Assembly (NCBI RefSeq): GCF_000981385.1
Contig: NZ_LATZ01000001.1
Coordinates: 124,001-188,000, forward strand
Reading direction: 5' to 3'
DNA length: 64,000 nucleotides
From: Bacillus sp. SA1-12
GTDB lineage: Bacteria; Bacillota; Bacilli; Bacillales; Bacillaceae
The notes under the pieces were generated by a model, which searched no databases, was not told where the DNA came from, and saw only the letters and a program-made list of their open reading frames with translations. The first letter of the stretch is position 1. Each line of letters opens with the position of its first letter. Shown piece after piece: positions 7,870 to 16,704 of the stretch. Both the position numbers and the translations under genes were made by a program.

Positions 7870-9690
7870 TTAAATTTTCAACTGATTTGCGTATAGATCA
7901 TGATAAAACCCGAATTGATTCAGCAATTCCTCATGATTTCCTTGCTCAATGATTTCCCCATCCTTGATGACTAATATCCGATCAGCCTGCTCAATTGTCT
8001 TAAGCCTGTGTGCGATCACAAAGCATGTTTTTCCTTTAGTCAGATTGCGAAGCCCTTTTTGTATCTCTACCTCTGTTCGAGTATCAATATTTGCCGTTGC
8101 TTCATCAAGAATTAATATATCGGCATCAGACAGAATGGCCCTTGCGATAGAAAGCAGCTGCTTTTGCCCTTGACTAATATTTGATCCTCCTGATGTAATC
8201 ACCGTATTATATTGATCTGGCAAATGTCTAATAAACCCGTGGGCTGATGCTGTTTTCGCCGCCTTGATAACCTCTTCCTCTGTCGCATCTAATTTGCCAT
8301 AGCGGATATTTTCCATCACTGTACCAGAGAATAAATAAGGATCCTGCAAAACAATTCCTATTCTTTTGCGTAATTCTCTTAATCTATAGTCCCTAATATT
8401 CCGGCCATCAATGAAAATTTCCCCAGATTGAATATCGTAAAAGCGCATAAGCAGATTTATGATTGTTGTTTTTCCAGAACCTGTTGGTCCAACTAAGGCG
8501 ACCATTTCACCTGCTTTTGCGGAAAAATTAATATTCGAAAGAATTTTATTCTCATTATGATAGCTAAAATCAACATCAATAAATGAGATATCCCCATAAA
8601 ATCGATTTACTGATCGTGCATCTTTCTTATCTTTTAGATCAGGAACTTCGTCCATTGTTTCAAAAACACGTTCGGCACCTGCTAAAGCAGCTTGAATCGA
8701 ATTGAGCAGATTTGACAACTGATTAATTGGCCGAGTAAATTGTCTTGAATAGGTGACAAATGAAGCGATAATCCCAACCGTTGTCATCCCTTTTAATGCC
8801 ATAATTGCCCCCACTCCGATAACTAGCCCTAATCCTAAATTACTTAAAAAGTTATTAAGCGGACCAAGAAAGCCTGAGAACATATCGGCTCGCATCGCTG
8901 ATTGGCGTAACCGTTCATTCACTGAATGAAATTGTGTAAATGTTTCTTCCTCCTTACCGAATAATGTGATCACATCACCGCCGCTAATCGATTCCTCTAT
9001 AAAACCGTTCAGCTCCCCTATATCTTTTTGCCGTCTTGAAAAATTTTCACGGCTGAACCCGATAATCTTCCTTGTTACAAACAGCATAAGCGGAATCGTC
9101 ACAAAGGATACAAGCGCTAGTATCCAATCCAATGAAAACATGGCGATCGTCACTCCTGCTATAGTTAAGATAGAAGAGATAATTTGGATTACACTTTGAC
9201 TTAATGCCTGATTCAGGTTATCAATATCATTTGTAAACCTGCTCATCAAGTCACCATGCTTATGACGATCAAAAAAATGTAAGGAAAGCGTCTGAAGCTT
9301 CGTAAATAAATCTTCGCGCATGTTCCCGATTGTTTTTACCGATACACTGACCATCATATACGCCTGCAGCCATGTAAAAAGGGATGCACCAATATAAATC
9401 CCTAACAGCATCACTGCTATCCTTATTGTCCCATTCACATCCACAGGAATAATATAATGGTCAATGATCACACCAATATAATAAGGACCTAATAAGCTTA
9501 ACAAGGAGGAAATGATAACGAAAACTCCTGATAATAGCAATCCTGCTTTATGCCTCTCCATATAATTCCACACGCGCAAAAGGGTAGTTTTCGGGTCCTT
9601 TGTTTTAACAGCTGGTCCTGTCATTCTTCCTTTTGGCCCTGTACCAGTTGATTGTTGTATTCGTGATATGCTGTTGGCTTGACTGCTCAA
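7870..9690 (-). CDS. ABC exporter half-transporter (membrane plus ATPase), second subunit
   Basis: 606 residues from a TTG start at 9690, preceded by GGGAGG with a 9-base spacer; the TTG overlaps the TGA of the upstream gene as TTGA, so translation is coupled. Earlier in-frame ATGs lack a ribosome binding site. Residues 45-340 are the ABC_membrane type 1 domain with six helices. The ATPase part has Walker A GPTGSGKTT, signature SQGQKQLL and Walker B ILILDEAT. The signature is ISQGQ rather than LSGGQ, so the two subunits of this heterodimer differ. It pairs with the gene ending at 9687, resembling the B. subtilis YfiB/YfiC and BmrC/BmrD type drug exporters. The PadR gene upstream probably controls both. 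Confidence 0.9.
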   Translation of the reverse strand: MSSQANSISRIQQSTGTGPKGRMTGPAVKTKDPKTTLLRVWNYMERHKAGLLLSGVFVIISSLLSLLGPYYIGVIIDHYIIPVDVNGTIRIAVMLLGIYIGASLFTWLQAYMMVSVSVKTIGNMREDLFTKLQTLSLHFFDRHKHGDLMSRFTNDIDNLNQALSQSVIQIISSILTIAGVTIAMFSLDWILALVSFVTIPLMLFVTRKIIGFSRENFSRRQKDIGELNGFIEESISGGDVITLFGKEEETFTQFHSVNERLRQSAMRADMFSGFLGPLNNFLSNLGLGLVIGVGAIMALKGMTTVGIIASFVTYSRQFTRPINQLSNLLNSIQAALAGAERVFETMDEVPDLKDKKDARSVNRFYGDISFIDVDFSYHNENKILSNINFSAKAGEMVALVGPTGSGKTTIINLLMRFYDIQSGEIFIDGRNIRDYRLRELRKRIGIVLQDPYLFSGTVMENIRYGKLDATEEEVIKAAKTASAHGFIRHLPDQYNTVITSGGSNISQGQKQLLSIARAILSDADILILDEATANIDTRTEVEIQKGLRNLTKGKTCFVIAHRLKTIEQADRILVIKDGEIIEQGNHEELLNQFGFYHDLYANQLKI

Positions 9691-11426
9691 CTCACTACGC
9701 CTCCCTTCTGTACTTGTGTGTGGTAAATCTCTTGATAAACAGTGCAATTACTAAGCAATTCTTGGTGTGTTCCAAGTCCGACGATTTCCCCTTCATCCAA
9801 CACAATAATTTTATCTGCTTGAATGACTGATGAAAGCTTTGAGGCAATGATAAAGGTTGTTGTTTGATGATATCCGATTTCCAATGCCTCCAGGATACTG
9901 GCTTCTGAACGTGCGTCAACTGCAGAAGTAGCATCATCTAAAATCAAAATTGCCGGTTTCCGAATAAATGCTCTTGCAATCGAAAGCCGCTGCTTCTGCC
10001 CGCCTGAAAGATTTGTCGCACTTTGTGTTAACTGGTGGTCAAAATCTCCATCTAATTTCTCAATAAACTCAGCTGCACATGCATCCTTTGATGCGGCTGT
10101 TAAATCTTCAAACGTTGCAGATGTTTTCCCAAATTTGAGGTTACTTTTGATACTTCCTGAAAATAAAAATGGTTTTTGAGAAATATATCCGATGGAAGCA
10201 CGTAAATTTTCTAGATTCATTGTTTTAATGTTTTTTCCATCTATTAGAATCTCTCCCTCATCTGGGTCGTATAATCTTGGCAAAAGCTTCATGAACGTCG
10301 ATTTTCCGCTGCCAGTCGGACCGATAATACCTATCTTTTGCCCGTCATGAGCAACAAAGGAAATATTCCTAAGAACCTTTTCGCCATTTTTACTATAGGA
10401 AAATGAAACATTCTTAAACTCAATTGATCCATTAATTAGATAATCATTATTAAATGCTGTATTGTTTTCAAGCTTATTTTCTGTATCCAGCACTTGCTGA
10501 ATCCGATCAGCCGACGGGACAGCGCGGACTAGCTGCATTAACACCATACTGCTTGACATTAAAGCCATAAGGATAATGTTCAAATAATTAATAAACGCAA
10601 GGATCACACCAACTTGAAGACCTCCTCCATAGAATGGCATGACACCTAGTACAAGGGCAATTACGATACCGATATTAATGATGAGCAGCAAAATCGGCAT
10701 AAGAACAGTAATGATTTGATCAGCTTGTATTGTTGTTTTTGTCAATGAATCATTCACTCTCTTAAACTGGCTAATCTCATAATCCTTACGGACAAACGCT
10801 TTGACAACCCGTATTCCTGCGATGTTTTCCTGCAGCTTTGTATTAAGGTGATCCATTCCTTCTTGAACCCGCTTAAACCAGATACCGGCCTTTTTTGAAA
10901 GAAAGATGATAAAAAACAGCAGAATCGGGACTAGAATTAACAAAAGAGGAAAAAGCTCTCGTGCCTGAAAAAAAACGATGATAATACTCCCTATAAAAAG
11001 CAGCGGACCCCTGACAAAAACACGGAGCGTCATCATCAATGCTGTCTGAACAACTGAAATATCACTCGTTAAAATCGTGATTAATTTTCCAGCACCAATC
11101 TGATCACGATTTTCATTAGATAGGAATGTTGCTTTTTTAAATACATCTCTTCTAATATCAGAAGCAAAATTGACCGCAGCGCGTGTACTGTAAATTGTGC
11201 AGCCAGCACCACCAACTAGACCAATTACCGCAGCACCAATCATAAGGATGCCCATACTTATGACATAATTCATATCTTCGTTGGCAATCCCATTATCAAT
11301 TATCTTTTGCATGATCATTGGCTGCAGGAGATCCATTGTGACCTCCAATGCCATTAATAACGGAGCAAACAAGACAAATAGTTTATATGGCTTTGTGAAC
11401 GATAACAGTTTTTTGACAGATTTCAT
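9687..11426 (-). CDS. ABC exporter half-transporter (membrane plus ATPase), first subunit
   Basis: 579 residues; residues 15-300 form the six-helix exporter domain and residues 335-570 the nucleotide-binding domain, with Walker A GPTGSGKST, signature LSGGQKQR and Walker B ILILDDATSAVD. The Walker B continues with Asp-Asp where the catalytic Glu usually stands, which marks the degenerate ATP site of heterodimeric exporters; the partner subunit has the normal DEAT. The ATG at 11426 follows AGGAG. It lies 18 bases after the PadR gene, and the three genes form one leftward operon. The substrate is probably a drug or other hydrophobic compound; this is inference. Confidence 0.92.
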   Translation of the reverse strand: MKSVKKLLSFTKPYKLFVLFAPLLMALEVTMDLLQPMIMQKIIDNGIANEDMNYVISMGILMIGAAVIGLVGGAGCTIYSTRAAVNFASDIRRDVFKKATFLSNENRDQIGAGKLITILTSDISVVQTALMMTLRVFVRGPLLFIGSIIIVFFQARELFPLLLILVPILLFFIIFLSKKAGIWFKRVQEGMDHLNTKLQENIAGIRVVKAFVRKDYEISQFKRVNDSLTKTTIQADQIITVLMPILLLIINIGIVIALVLGVMPFYGGGLQVGVILAFINYLNIILMALMSSSMVLMQLVRAVPSADRIQQVLDTENKLENNTAFNNDYLINGSIEFKNVSFSYSKNGEKVLRNISFVAHDGQKIGIIGPTGSGKSTFMKLLPRLYDPDEGEILIDGKNIKTMNLENLRASIGYISQKPFLFSGSIKSNLKFGKTSATFEDLTAASKDACAAEFIEKLDGDFDHQLTQSATNLSGGQKQRLSIARAFIRKPAILILDDATSAVDARSEASILEALEIGYHQTTTFIIASKLSSVIQADKIIVLDEGEIVGLGTHQELLSNCTVYQEIYHTQVQKGGVVS

Positions 11427-11444
11427 AGTCTATACTCCTACCAA

Positions 11445-12182
11445 TCAGTTTTCCTTTTTATCGGTTTCTTTTGACCATTGAATGAGCTCGTTTCTTCCCT
11501 TCCTAATAATTGTTACGAGCTCGTTTGCTAATGCTGGATTTGTTAAAACAGTTCTCATCGCATAATGAAATTCAAGCTGAAATTTATCCATTTCCTCTCT
11601 GACCATTGCTGCTTCATTTGACTGCTTCCACATTAAACGGAGCCGCCATTCCTCCCAAAATACATGAGCCTCGTCCTGAACTAGATCTTCCAGAAATTTC
11701 AAGCCTTCCTGTTTTAGGGAATACACCTTTTTATCAGCATGTTCATTTACTGATATCAGCTCTTTATCTAATAAATCCTGTAAAGCAGGATACACAGTAC
11801 CTGCACTGGGGGAATACAACCCGCCACTTCGCTCTTCCAACTGTTTCATTACTTGATAACCATGTCTCGGCTCTTCCTTTAGAAGCTGGAGAATCGCTAG
11901 TTGGATCAGCCCCCGTCTTTTTGCAAATTTTGATTTCATTTTGTCTCTTAAATGGGCTGGCTTTTCAAAAAAGTGACGTGACTTTTTCAAGCCTTTTTCA
12001 GATAAGGACAACATATTCTTCTTTGATAAGATGATTTCTTCCTGAAGCAAAAAATCAATAACCTCATCTACAATAGGTATGTCATTTTTTAAAATTTCTT
12101 GTAATCTTTCCCTGCTCATATCCTCACGGCTTATATGTATTAGGATAGTAAGAATATCCTGTTTATTAAAAACTGACACCAT
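11445..12182 (-). CDS. PadR-family transcriptional regulator with an N-terminal extension
   Basis: About 245 residues from ATG 12182, 5 bases after GGAGG; the upstream ATG at 12194 overlaps that site and is unlikely. The PadR winged helix spans about residues 90-165 (QLAILQLLKEEPRHGYQVMK, then GTVYPALQDLLDKELI) and a helical dimerization tail follows. Unusually, about 80 residues precede the PadR domain and look like a second small winged helix (HISREDMSRERLQEIL, DFLLQEEIILSKKN). It is the first gene of the operon with the two ABC exporter genes and probably represses it until a drug binds. Confidence 0.88.
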   Translation of the reverse strand: MVSVFNKQDILTILIHISREDMSRERLQEILKNDIPIVDEVIDFLLQEEIILSKKNMLSLSEKGLKKSRHFFEKPAHLRDKMKSKFAKRRGLIQLAILQLLKEEPRHGYQVMKQLEERSGGLYSPSAGTVYPALQDLLDKELISVNEHADKKVYSLKQEGLKFLEDLVQDEAHVFWEEWRLRLMWKQSNEAAMVREEMDKFQLEFHYAMRTVLTNPALANELVTIIRKGRNELIQWSKETDKKEN

Positions 12183-12219
12183 GAAAACCTCCATATTGAT
12201 TTATTACGAATAATCATAA

Positions 12220-12256
12220 TCGATACATCGAAGGAATACAAGATATATATCGATTA
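12220..12256 (-). promoter_or_regulatory. Inverted repeats upstream of the PadR-exporter operon
   Basis: TCGAT-AC-ATCGA at 12220-12231 is a 5+5 inverted repeat, and a second ATATCGAT-rich stretch follows at 12245-12255. Both lie 40-75 bases before the PadR start codon, where the operon promoter should be. Binding by PadR is inferred only from position. Confidence 0.4.
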
Positions 12257-12269
12257 TTTTTATCGACAT

Positions 12270-12299
12270 AAAAAAACGGCCTCTTTTAATAGAGCCGTT
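12270..12299 (-). terminator. Terminator after the dienelactone-hydrolase-like gene
   Basis: On the minus strand AACGGCTCT pairs with AGAGGCCGTT (one bulged base) and is followed by a run of seven Ts. Confidence 0.8.
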
Positions 12300-12347
12300 A
12301 ACGTTACGTTCTCCTATCTTTGAATAGATTGAAGCAAATCCAGAGAG

Positions 12348-12956
12348 TTAGCCATCTATTGCCATTTGTACTACATCCAGTAATTTGTCGAAACCCTCCT
12401 GTGCAGAAACTGGATGGTAGTTTGGAGAATAAGGATCACTAAATCCATGCAATCCTTCGAGTTTAAGGACCTCGACATTTTCCTTTTCTAATTTTTTTAT
12501 TAACTCATCCACTTGAAAGGAATGCTCCGTTTCCGGAAACAAAAGCAATGTTGGGCTTTTTGGTGATATTTCTGTATAATTTCTTATTCTGGAACCATAA
12601 AAGCCAATGATTCCATCAATCTTTTCATCCTCACTGCAAAGCCAAGCAATAGTGGCACCGATGCTATACCCTACTATAAGGATTTTTTCATATTTTGCGT
12701 TGTGGTCCATAATAATTGAATTTACTTTCTTGATTGCAGTGCTAAATCCAATATTCTCAGTAAAATGATGATAAGCCTCGTCTGCTTCCGAATAATCAAA
12801 AGGAACTTTACGATCAATTAAATTAGGACAAACAACATCTGAACCTAACTCTGATATCAACCTGCATGTTTCCTTCATAAATTGGTTCATACCATAAATT
12901 TCATGAAGAACAATAACTAGTGTCGAAGAACCTTTTCCTATGAATTCAGTTGTCAC
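12348..12956 (-). CDS. Dienelactone hydrolase-family alpha/beta hydrolase
   Basis: 202-residue alpha/beta hydrolase. The nucleophile elbow is GYSIG with Ser98 (classical dienelactone hydrolases have Cys there), and a conserved His is in LHGFSDPYSP near the C-terminus; an acidic residue in LFPETEHSF could complete the triad. The start is GTG at 12956, 8 bases after GGAGG. It lies 32 bases downstream of the arylamine N-acetyltransferase gene in the same direction, so the two are probably co-transcribed. The natural substrate is unknown. Confidence 0.8.
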   Translation of the reverse strand: MTTEFIGKGSSTLVIVLHEIYGMNQFMKETCRLISELGSDVVCPNLIDRKVPFDYSEADEAYHHFTENIGFSTAIKKVNSIIMDHNAKYEKILIVGYSIGATIAWLCSEDEKIDGIIGFYGSRIRNYTEISPKSPTLLLFPETEHSFQVDELIKKLEKENVEVLKLEGLHGFSDPYSPNYHPVSAQEGFDKLLDVVQMAIDG

Positions 12957-12988
12957 CCCAATTTCCTCCTTTTCTATTCGTTACACAA

Positions 12989-13786
12989 TCAAGATCTGAA
13001 TAATCCAAAATGCTCCTTTGCTGCTTCTTTAAATCCTTGTTCATCAACTTCAGTTTTTTTCATTACCCCATCATTCCATTCTGTTAATGAAGTGTCTGTC
13101 AATATTTTCATTCCATTTTTCGTTAACCTTGTCACAAGCTTTCTTTTATTGAATGGCGATTCCTCATGTTCAAGAATCGTTTGTTGGATCTCATTTAATT
13201 CTGAAAAGGTGTGAACTGTTTGGTTAGAATCAAAAGCATACCCGAATGTCCACTCTTGATCTTTATGCTTTCGTTTCATTTCAAAAACATAATCACCATG
13301 CTCAGTAACTAGTTTTCTTACTCTAAACTCCCCGTTGTTAGAGGCTATACTCCTGCCTTTTAACGGAACGGGCTTTAACGGCAAATTCCCCCCGAAGCCG
13401 GTATCAATTAAGTATGTCTCCCCCTTATATTCAAGCAGGTTTGCAACATGAGTTCGTCCTACAGAATTCCAGCTATTCTTATGATCATTATAGACAACGC
13501 CACGAATTAACCGGATATTAAAATCATTATCTAAAAGAAAGAAATAAAGAAAAGCATTTAGCTCATAACAAAGACCACCTTCGTTTTTTATGGAAATTTT
13601 TTTCAACAAGGATTCCTTTGTTATTTGGCTCGTGTCATTTGCAATGATACATAAATTTTCAAAGGGGATAGCTGTAGCTGTTTTCTCAAGGATTTCACCC
13701 AATTTTTCAAAGGTAATCATTTCATTTTCTGGATAACTGATTCTTTTACGAAATAATTGATCAACATCATACTCATGTGGATTCAT
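12989..13786 (-). CDS. Arylamine N-acetyltransferase
   Basis: 265-residue enzyme that moves acetyl from acetyl-CoA to aromatic amines or hydrazines. The Cys-His-Asp triad is visible: Cys73 in NEGGLCYELN, His113 in GRTHVANLL and Asp128 in YLIDTGFGG. The start ATG follows AAGGAGG. The length is the family norm. It may form an operon with the following hydrolase gene, suggesting xenobiotic handling; that link is inference. Confidence 0.93.
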   Translation of the reverse strand: MNPHEYDVDQLFRKRISYPENEMITFEKLGEILEKTATAIPFENLCIIANDTSQITKESLLKKISIKNEGGLCYELNAFLYFFLLDNDFNIRLIRGVVYNDHKNSWNSVGRTHVANLLEYKGETYLIDTGFGGNLPLKPVPLKGRSIASNNGEFRVRKLVTEHGDYVFEMKRKHKDQEWTFGYAFDSNQTVHTFSELNEIQQTILEHEESPFNKRKLVTRLTKNGMKILTDTSLTEWNDGVMKKTEVDEQGFKEAAKEHFGLFRS

Positions 13787-13867
13787 CTAAAATCCTCCTT
13801 CAATTTACGCTATGTAGATAGAAAGACTTATTGTCCAAATGAACAACATCCCTATCCATTATCATGT

Positions 13868-13873
13868 TACAAT
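13868..13873 (+). promoter_or_regulatory. Candidate -10 element of the toxin mRNA
   Basis: TACAAT lies about 65 bases upstream of the toxin start codon. No good -35 is seen, so the assignment is tentative. Confidence 0.3.
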
Positions 13874-13938
13874 AAATAGACAATAGAAGGTTTTTCTCAA
13901 GGGTGTCGGCACACTCCTAGTAAAGGGGGTGAGGCCGA

Positions 13939-14022
13939 TTGACGATTTTTGAATCATTGATGTTTTCGATTGCGTTTGCAAGTCTAATCGTAGCGATCCT
14001 ATCATTTGACTCAAAAAAATAA
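13939..14022 (+). CDS. Hol_Tox-type small membrane toxin of a type I toxin-antitoxin locus
   Basis: 27-codon peptide starting at TTG 13939 after an unusually strong ribosome binding site (AAAGGGGGTGAGG). The peptide begins M-T-I-F-E-S-L-M, has one hydrophobic helix and ends in S-F-D-S-K-K, the pattern of the small Firmicutes holin-like toxins (TxpA/BsrG kind). It is followed by two hairpins: one that terminates a leftward antisense RNA and one that terminates the toxin mRNA. In the described systems the peptide perturbs the membrane or envelope and the overlapping antisense RNA silences it. The family call rests on pattern memory, but the peptide, ribosome binding site, convergent promoter and terminators agree. 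Confidence 0.75.
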   Translation: MTIFESLMFSIAFASLIVAILSFDSKK

Positions 14023-14155
14023 TCCACCCTTGAGTTAGTGGCTCAGGTGGATTCTTCTACCAATTTGGCCGACTCCTTTAAAAAAGGAACCGTCTATTGC
14101 ATGACCGTTCGGTGTTCCAGCACCAGCGGTCTTTTTATTGTATTCTGTATTAATT
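14013..14155 (-). ncRNA. Predicted antisense RNA antitoxin (RatA-like position)
   Basis: Predicted leftward RNA of roughly 140 bases that would be complementary to the 3' end of the toxin message. Its promoter is TTGCCT-N16-TATAAT (14162-14189, minus strand). Its terminator is the hairpin AATCCACC/GGTGGATT at 14021-14053, followed on the minus strand by ATTTTTTTG at the toxin stop codon. Ends are approximate. Confidence 0.6.
14103..14136 (+). terminator. Terminator of the toxin mRNA
   Basis: GACCG...CGGTC with an inner GGTG/CACC extension, followed by TTTTT. It lies 80 bases past the toxin stop codon, leaving a long 3' region to pair with the antisense RNA. Confidence 0.8.
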
Positions 14156-14161
14156 ACTATT

Positions 14162-14189
14162 ATTATACAACAGAGAACATAAAAGGCAA
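14162..14189 (-). promoter_or_regulatory. Promoter of the antisense RNA
   Basis: On the minus strand, a perfect TATAAT (14162-14167) lies 16 bases after TTGCCT (14184-14189). It faces the toxin gene. Confidence 0.55.
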
Positions 14190-14273
14190 TCTTCTAGATG
14201 CTTGCTTAAACAAATATCAATGTACGTTTTATCTTAGAATTTGAAAAAACGACATATGAAATAGATCAATAGT

Positions 14274-15293
14274 TTATACTTCTTTCTTTTTCGAAAGTTT
14301 TTCTTTATCTAACGTTCCTGGCGGCTGTTCCAACCAATTGTTTTGAATCATTATATCAGCGCCATCCTTGGCATATTGAGCAATTTCTAATGATAAACGT
14401 TCATAATTTAAAACAAGATCGCTTCTTTGACTTGCAGAAGCAGCTGTTGCATAGTTGCCAATTCCAGCAGTGCTTAACAGGGACATATGAAACATGGCCA
14501 GCTTATCTGAAAATGGTGCTATGGTTGAATCTGTTATTGATATATCTGATGAAATAGGTGGTTGGATATTATTATTTATTAAGGCTTTTGTAAATATTTG
14601 AACATGTTTTTTGGAAATTTCACTGCCTCTGATCATCCATTTTTGAATTTTTTCTTCTGAAGAGATTTGGGCAAAGCCAAGGGCTAGTTTACTTCCAATC
14701 ACGTTTGTTTGGATATTCATGAATAAATGAGAAATTTCAATTGTATTTAACGGACGTTGCTTACTAAATATTGTAAACCCGCTTAAATATTTTTTATTAT
14801 CGACAAAATCAGTTTGGGATGGATAAGCGATATAAGGAGCACGTATAAATATTCCTTTTGAAAGGGAAACATCTGTACTTTCATCATACAAATTTGATGT
14901 TTCTTGTAATCCCTCTCTAAAATAGGATCTAATATCCTTTCTCGCACTCATGGAAATAAATCCGCTATATGCAAATAAGCCTACTTTTGCCATATGATTA
15001 ATATAAGTAAGCATAAACAAATCGGTATAAAGCCTGGGAGCATTATGATTTATGTCCTTTTCAATTGTAAACCCGGTCGGTAACGGAATTCCTTCCTCCT
15101 GAAATAAGCTTGTTAATTTTTCAATATGGGTTGATGAAAGGTCATATGTAAGTTGAACAATTGAACGAATTTCCGCATCTTCCACATGTTTTAAAAAATA
15201 ACTTAGAATACACTTAGACATACTATCGTTCATAAAAGCAGTCCAAATACAGGCAATTTCAGCAGATGTCAGCATTTTATGATTCTCTGTCAT
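14274..15293 (-). CDS. DUF3231 family protein
   Basis: 339-residue protein of the DUF3231 family, which is common in spore-forming Bacillaceae and has no firmly established role. It is built of two related helical halves (roughly 10-165 and 180-325), each beginning with a stretch like LTSAEIACIWTAFMNDSMS or LNTIEISHLFMNIQTNVIGS. This doubled layout resembles the ferritin-like CotF-type spore coat proteins, so a spore role is possible. The ATG at 15293 follows GGAGG. No signal peptide is seen. It appears to be a single-gene unit. Confidence 0.8.
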   Translation of the reverse strand: MTENHKMLTSAEIACIWTAFMNDSMSKCILSYFLKHVEDAEIRSIVQLTYDLSSTHIEKLTSLFQEEGIPLPTGFTIEKDINHNAPRLYTDLFMLTYINHMAKVGLFAYSGFISMSARKDIRSYFREGLQETSNLYDESTDVSLSKGIFIRAPYIAYPSQTDFVDNKKYLSGFTIFSKQRPLNTIEISHLFMNIQTNVIGSKLALGFAQISSEEKIQKWMIRGSEISKKHVQIFTKALINNNIQPPISSDISITDSTIAPFSDKLAMFHMSLLSTAGIGNYATAASASQRSDLVLNYERLSLEIAQYAKDGADIMIQNNWLEQPPGTLDKEKLSKKKEV

Positions 15294-15723
15294 AGATATA
15301 CTTCCTCCAAGGGATACATTTTCGTTATGATTTTTATTCTTTACAAGAAATCAATAAATTATTTAAATAATGGAATGAAAGTGAGATTCCGGGTGGTTTT
15401 CTAGAAATATTGGTCTTCAAGCGCAGACTTTGCCACATACTAATGATAAAGTTTGCCGGCAGCCACTTAAGGTTGAGCTCAGACTTATCATACTTATACC
15501 ATCATATCCTTATGTCTCTCCTGACTTGGAAAACCTGGCCTTTCTGGGAACTTTACGTGCAATTAGTCCTATTCTTATCTTTATAGTTTCTCTAAATCTG
15601 ATTTAGGTTGTACATTCCGTTAAAGTGTGTTAAAAAGGCCAAGTCTCATTTGCTTGCGGAAGAGTCAATTGTGGATTGAATTTTGACCAAATCTAAATCG
15701 TTTATCTTTTCTTGGAGCAATCT
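15294..15723. other. Uncalled stretch, possibly decayed coding sequence
   Basis: 430 bases with no gene I can support. From about 15390 to 15605 the plus strand is open in two frames at once (about 68 codons), without a start codon or ribosome binding site. The base composition here is less AT-rich than the other spacers. The rest should hold the leftward promoter of the DUF3231 gene. Confidence 0.35.
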
Positions 15724-16623
15724 CTATTTTTGAATTATTTTTTGATTAACTTGCAAAGGAGATGTCCTCGTTTCCCCTAAAAATAGCATGAAAGCAATAA
15801 TCATTGCAGCCAACCATATTAGTAACAGGATTCCTGTAAGGATCGGAAGCAGAGTCAGCTCAAAAACAGAATGGCCAAATGCAGTATGAATGCCTATTAT
15901 AATAATTGACAGCATCCAAGCTATACTGCCAGAATGGAGAAGCACTTTTTTCATTGTGGTTTTACCTTGTACTCTGTCCAAAAGCCACCCCAGTAAAACT
16001 AAAGTTTGTAAAGCGTGAAAGCTTATTCCATGAAGAATAATGATATTCCCTGCATCACCTGTATATCTGCCTTGAAGCAGGATCATCCATATACCAGCTA
16101 AATTGGCAATAAAAACAGATAAAAATGCATAACGAATCCCTAAAATAAGTAATGGCCGTTCAAATGGAGGTTTTATTCGAAAAAATTGAAGCATCATCAA
16201 ACATGTTAAGATGATAAGCAACAAGGAGACGAGGGCAAATAACATTCCTGAAATGCTGTCAGAAACAGTACCATATTGGGAAAAACGAGGATTAAGGCCC
16301 CGAAAGTTTTGAATGGTTTCAACTCCATAAGAATAGAGAGAAGCTGTAATTAATAACCGCCTCATCAGCTTTCGATTTTGATTTCTTAGTCCTGCAAATG
16401 GCAAAATAGCTGCAATTGATAAAATAAAGATTCCGATTGCCGCATTAAATGAAAAAGCATTCCTTACATTTCCTTCTGGCAAAATAATTGGATCATGAAA
16501 ACAGAGATAAATGGCTATCCCTGCTGCAAGGACAAAACCGAGCACCCCCGTAATGATTAGGTATCTTTCCCCTTTGAATAAATATTCAGTTGACTGATGA
16601 TCAAAATCTCTGGTTTTTAACAT
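15724..16623 (-). CDS. Polytopic membrane protein controlled by the adjacent TetR regulator
   Basis: 299-residue protein with about eight hydrophobic segments and no family I recognise. The start is ATG 16623 after GAGGGA; a start 12 codons earlier would fall inside the operator. A Gln-rich tail ends the protein. Its promoter region contains TTATTTAT-CAATCA-ATAAATAA, nearly the same palindrome as the one in front of the TetR gene immediately upstream, so the pair is almost certainly a regulator and its target. The His residues in LHGISFHALQ and GIHTAFGH could bind haem or metal, but this is speculation. Confidence 0.75.
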   Translation of the reverse strand: MLKTRDFDHQSTEYLFKGERYLIITGVLGFVLAAGIAIYLCFHDPIILPEGNVRNAFSFNAAIGIFILSIAAILPFAGLRNQNRKLMRRLLITASLYSYGVETIQNFRGLNPRFSQYGTVSDSISGMLFALVSLLLIILTCLMMLQFFRIKPPFERPLLILGIRYAFLSVFIANLAGIWMILLQGRYTGDAGNIIILHGISFHALQTLVLLGWLLDRVQGKTTMKKVLLHSGSIAWMLSIIIIGIHTAFGHSVFELTLLPILTGILLLIWLAAMIIAFMLFLGETRTSPLQVNQKIIQK

Positions 16624-16648
16624 AATATTCCCTCTCTTCCATTTTAAT

Positions 16649-16670
16649 TTATTTATCAATCAATAAATAA
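16649..16670 (-). promoter_or_regulatory. TetR operator upstream of the membrane protein gene
   Basis: TTATTTAT-CAATCA-ATAAATAA is an 8+8 inverted repeat located 25-47 bases before the start codon. It matches the palindrome in front of the TetR gene in both arms. Confidence 0.75.
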
Positions 16671-16704
16671 CGGGGCAAAAAAAGAAAGCCTAATCACTTT
16701 CTTT

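Noticed and set aside
13939-14190. CRISPR or tandem repeat array
   Set aside because: The palindromes here are two different hairpins, not repeats with spacers; no array is seen anywhere in the window.
14038-14244. Plus-strand open frame after the small toxin
   Set aside because: It covers the antisense hairpin and the toxin terminator and has no ribosome binding site.
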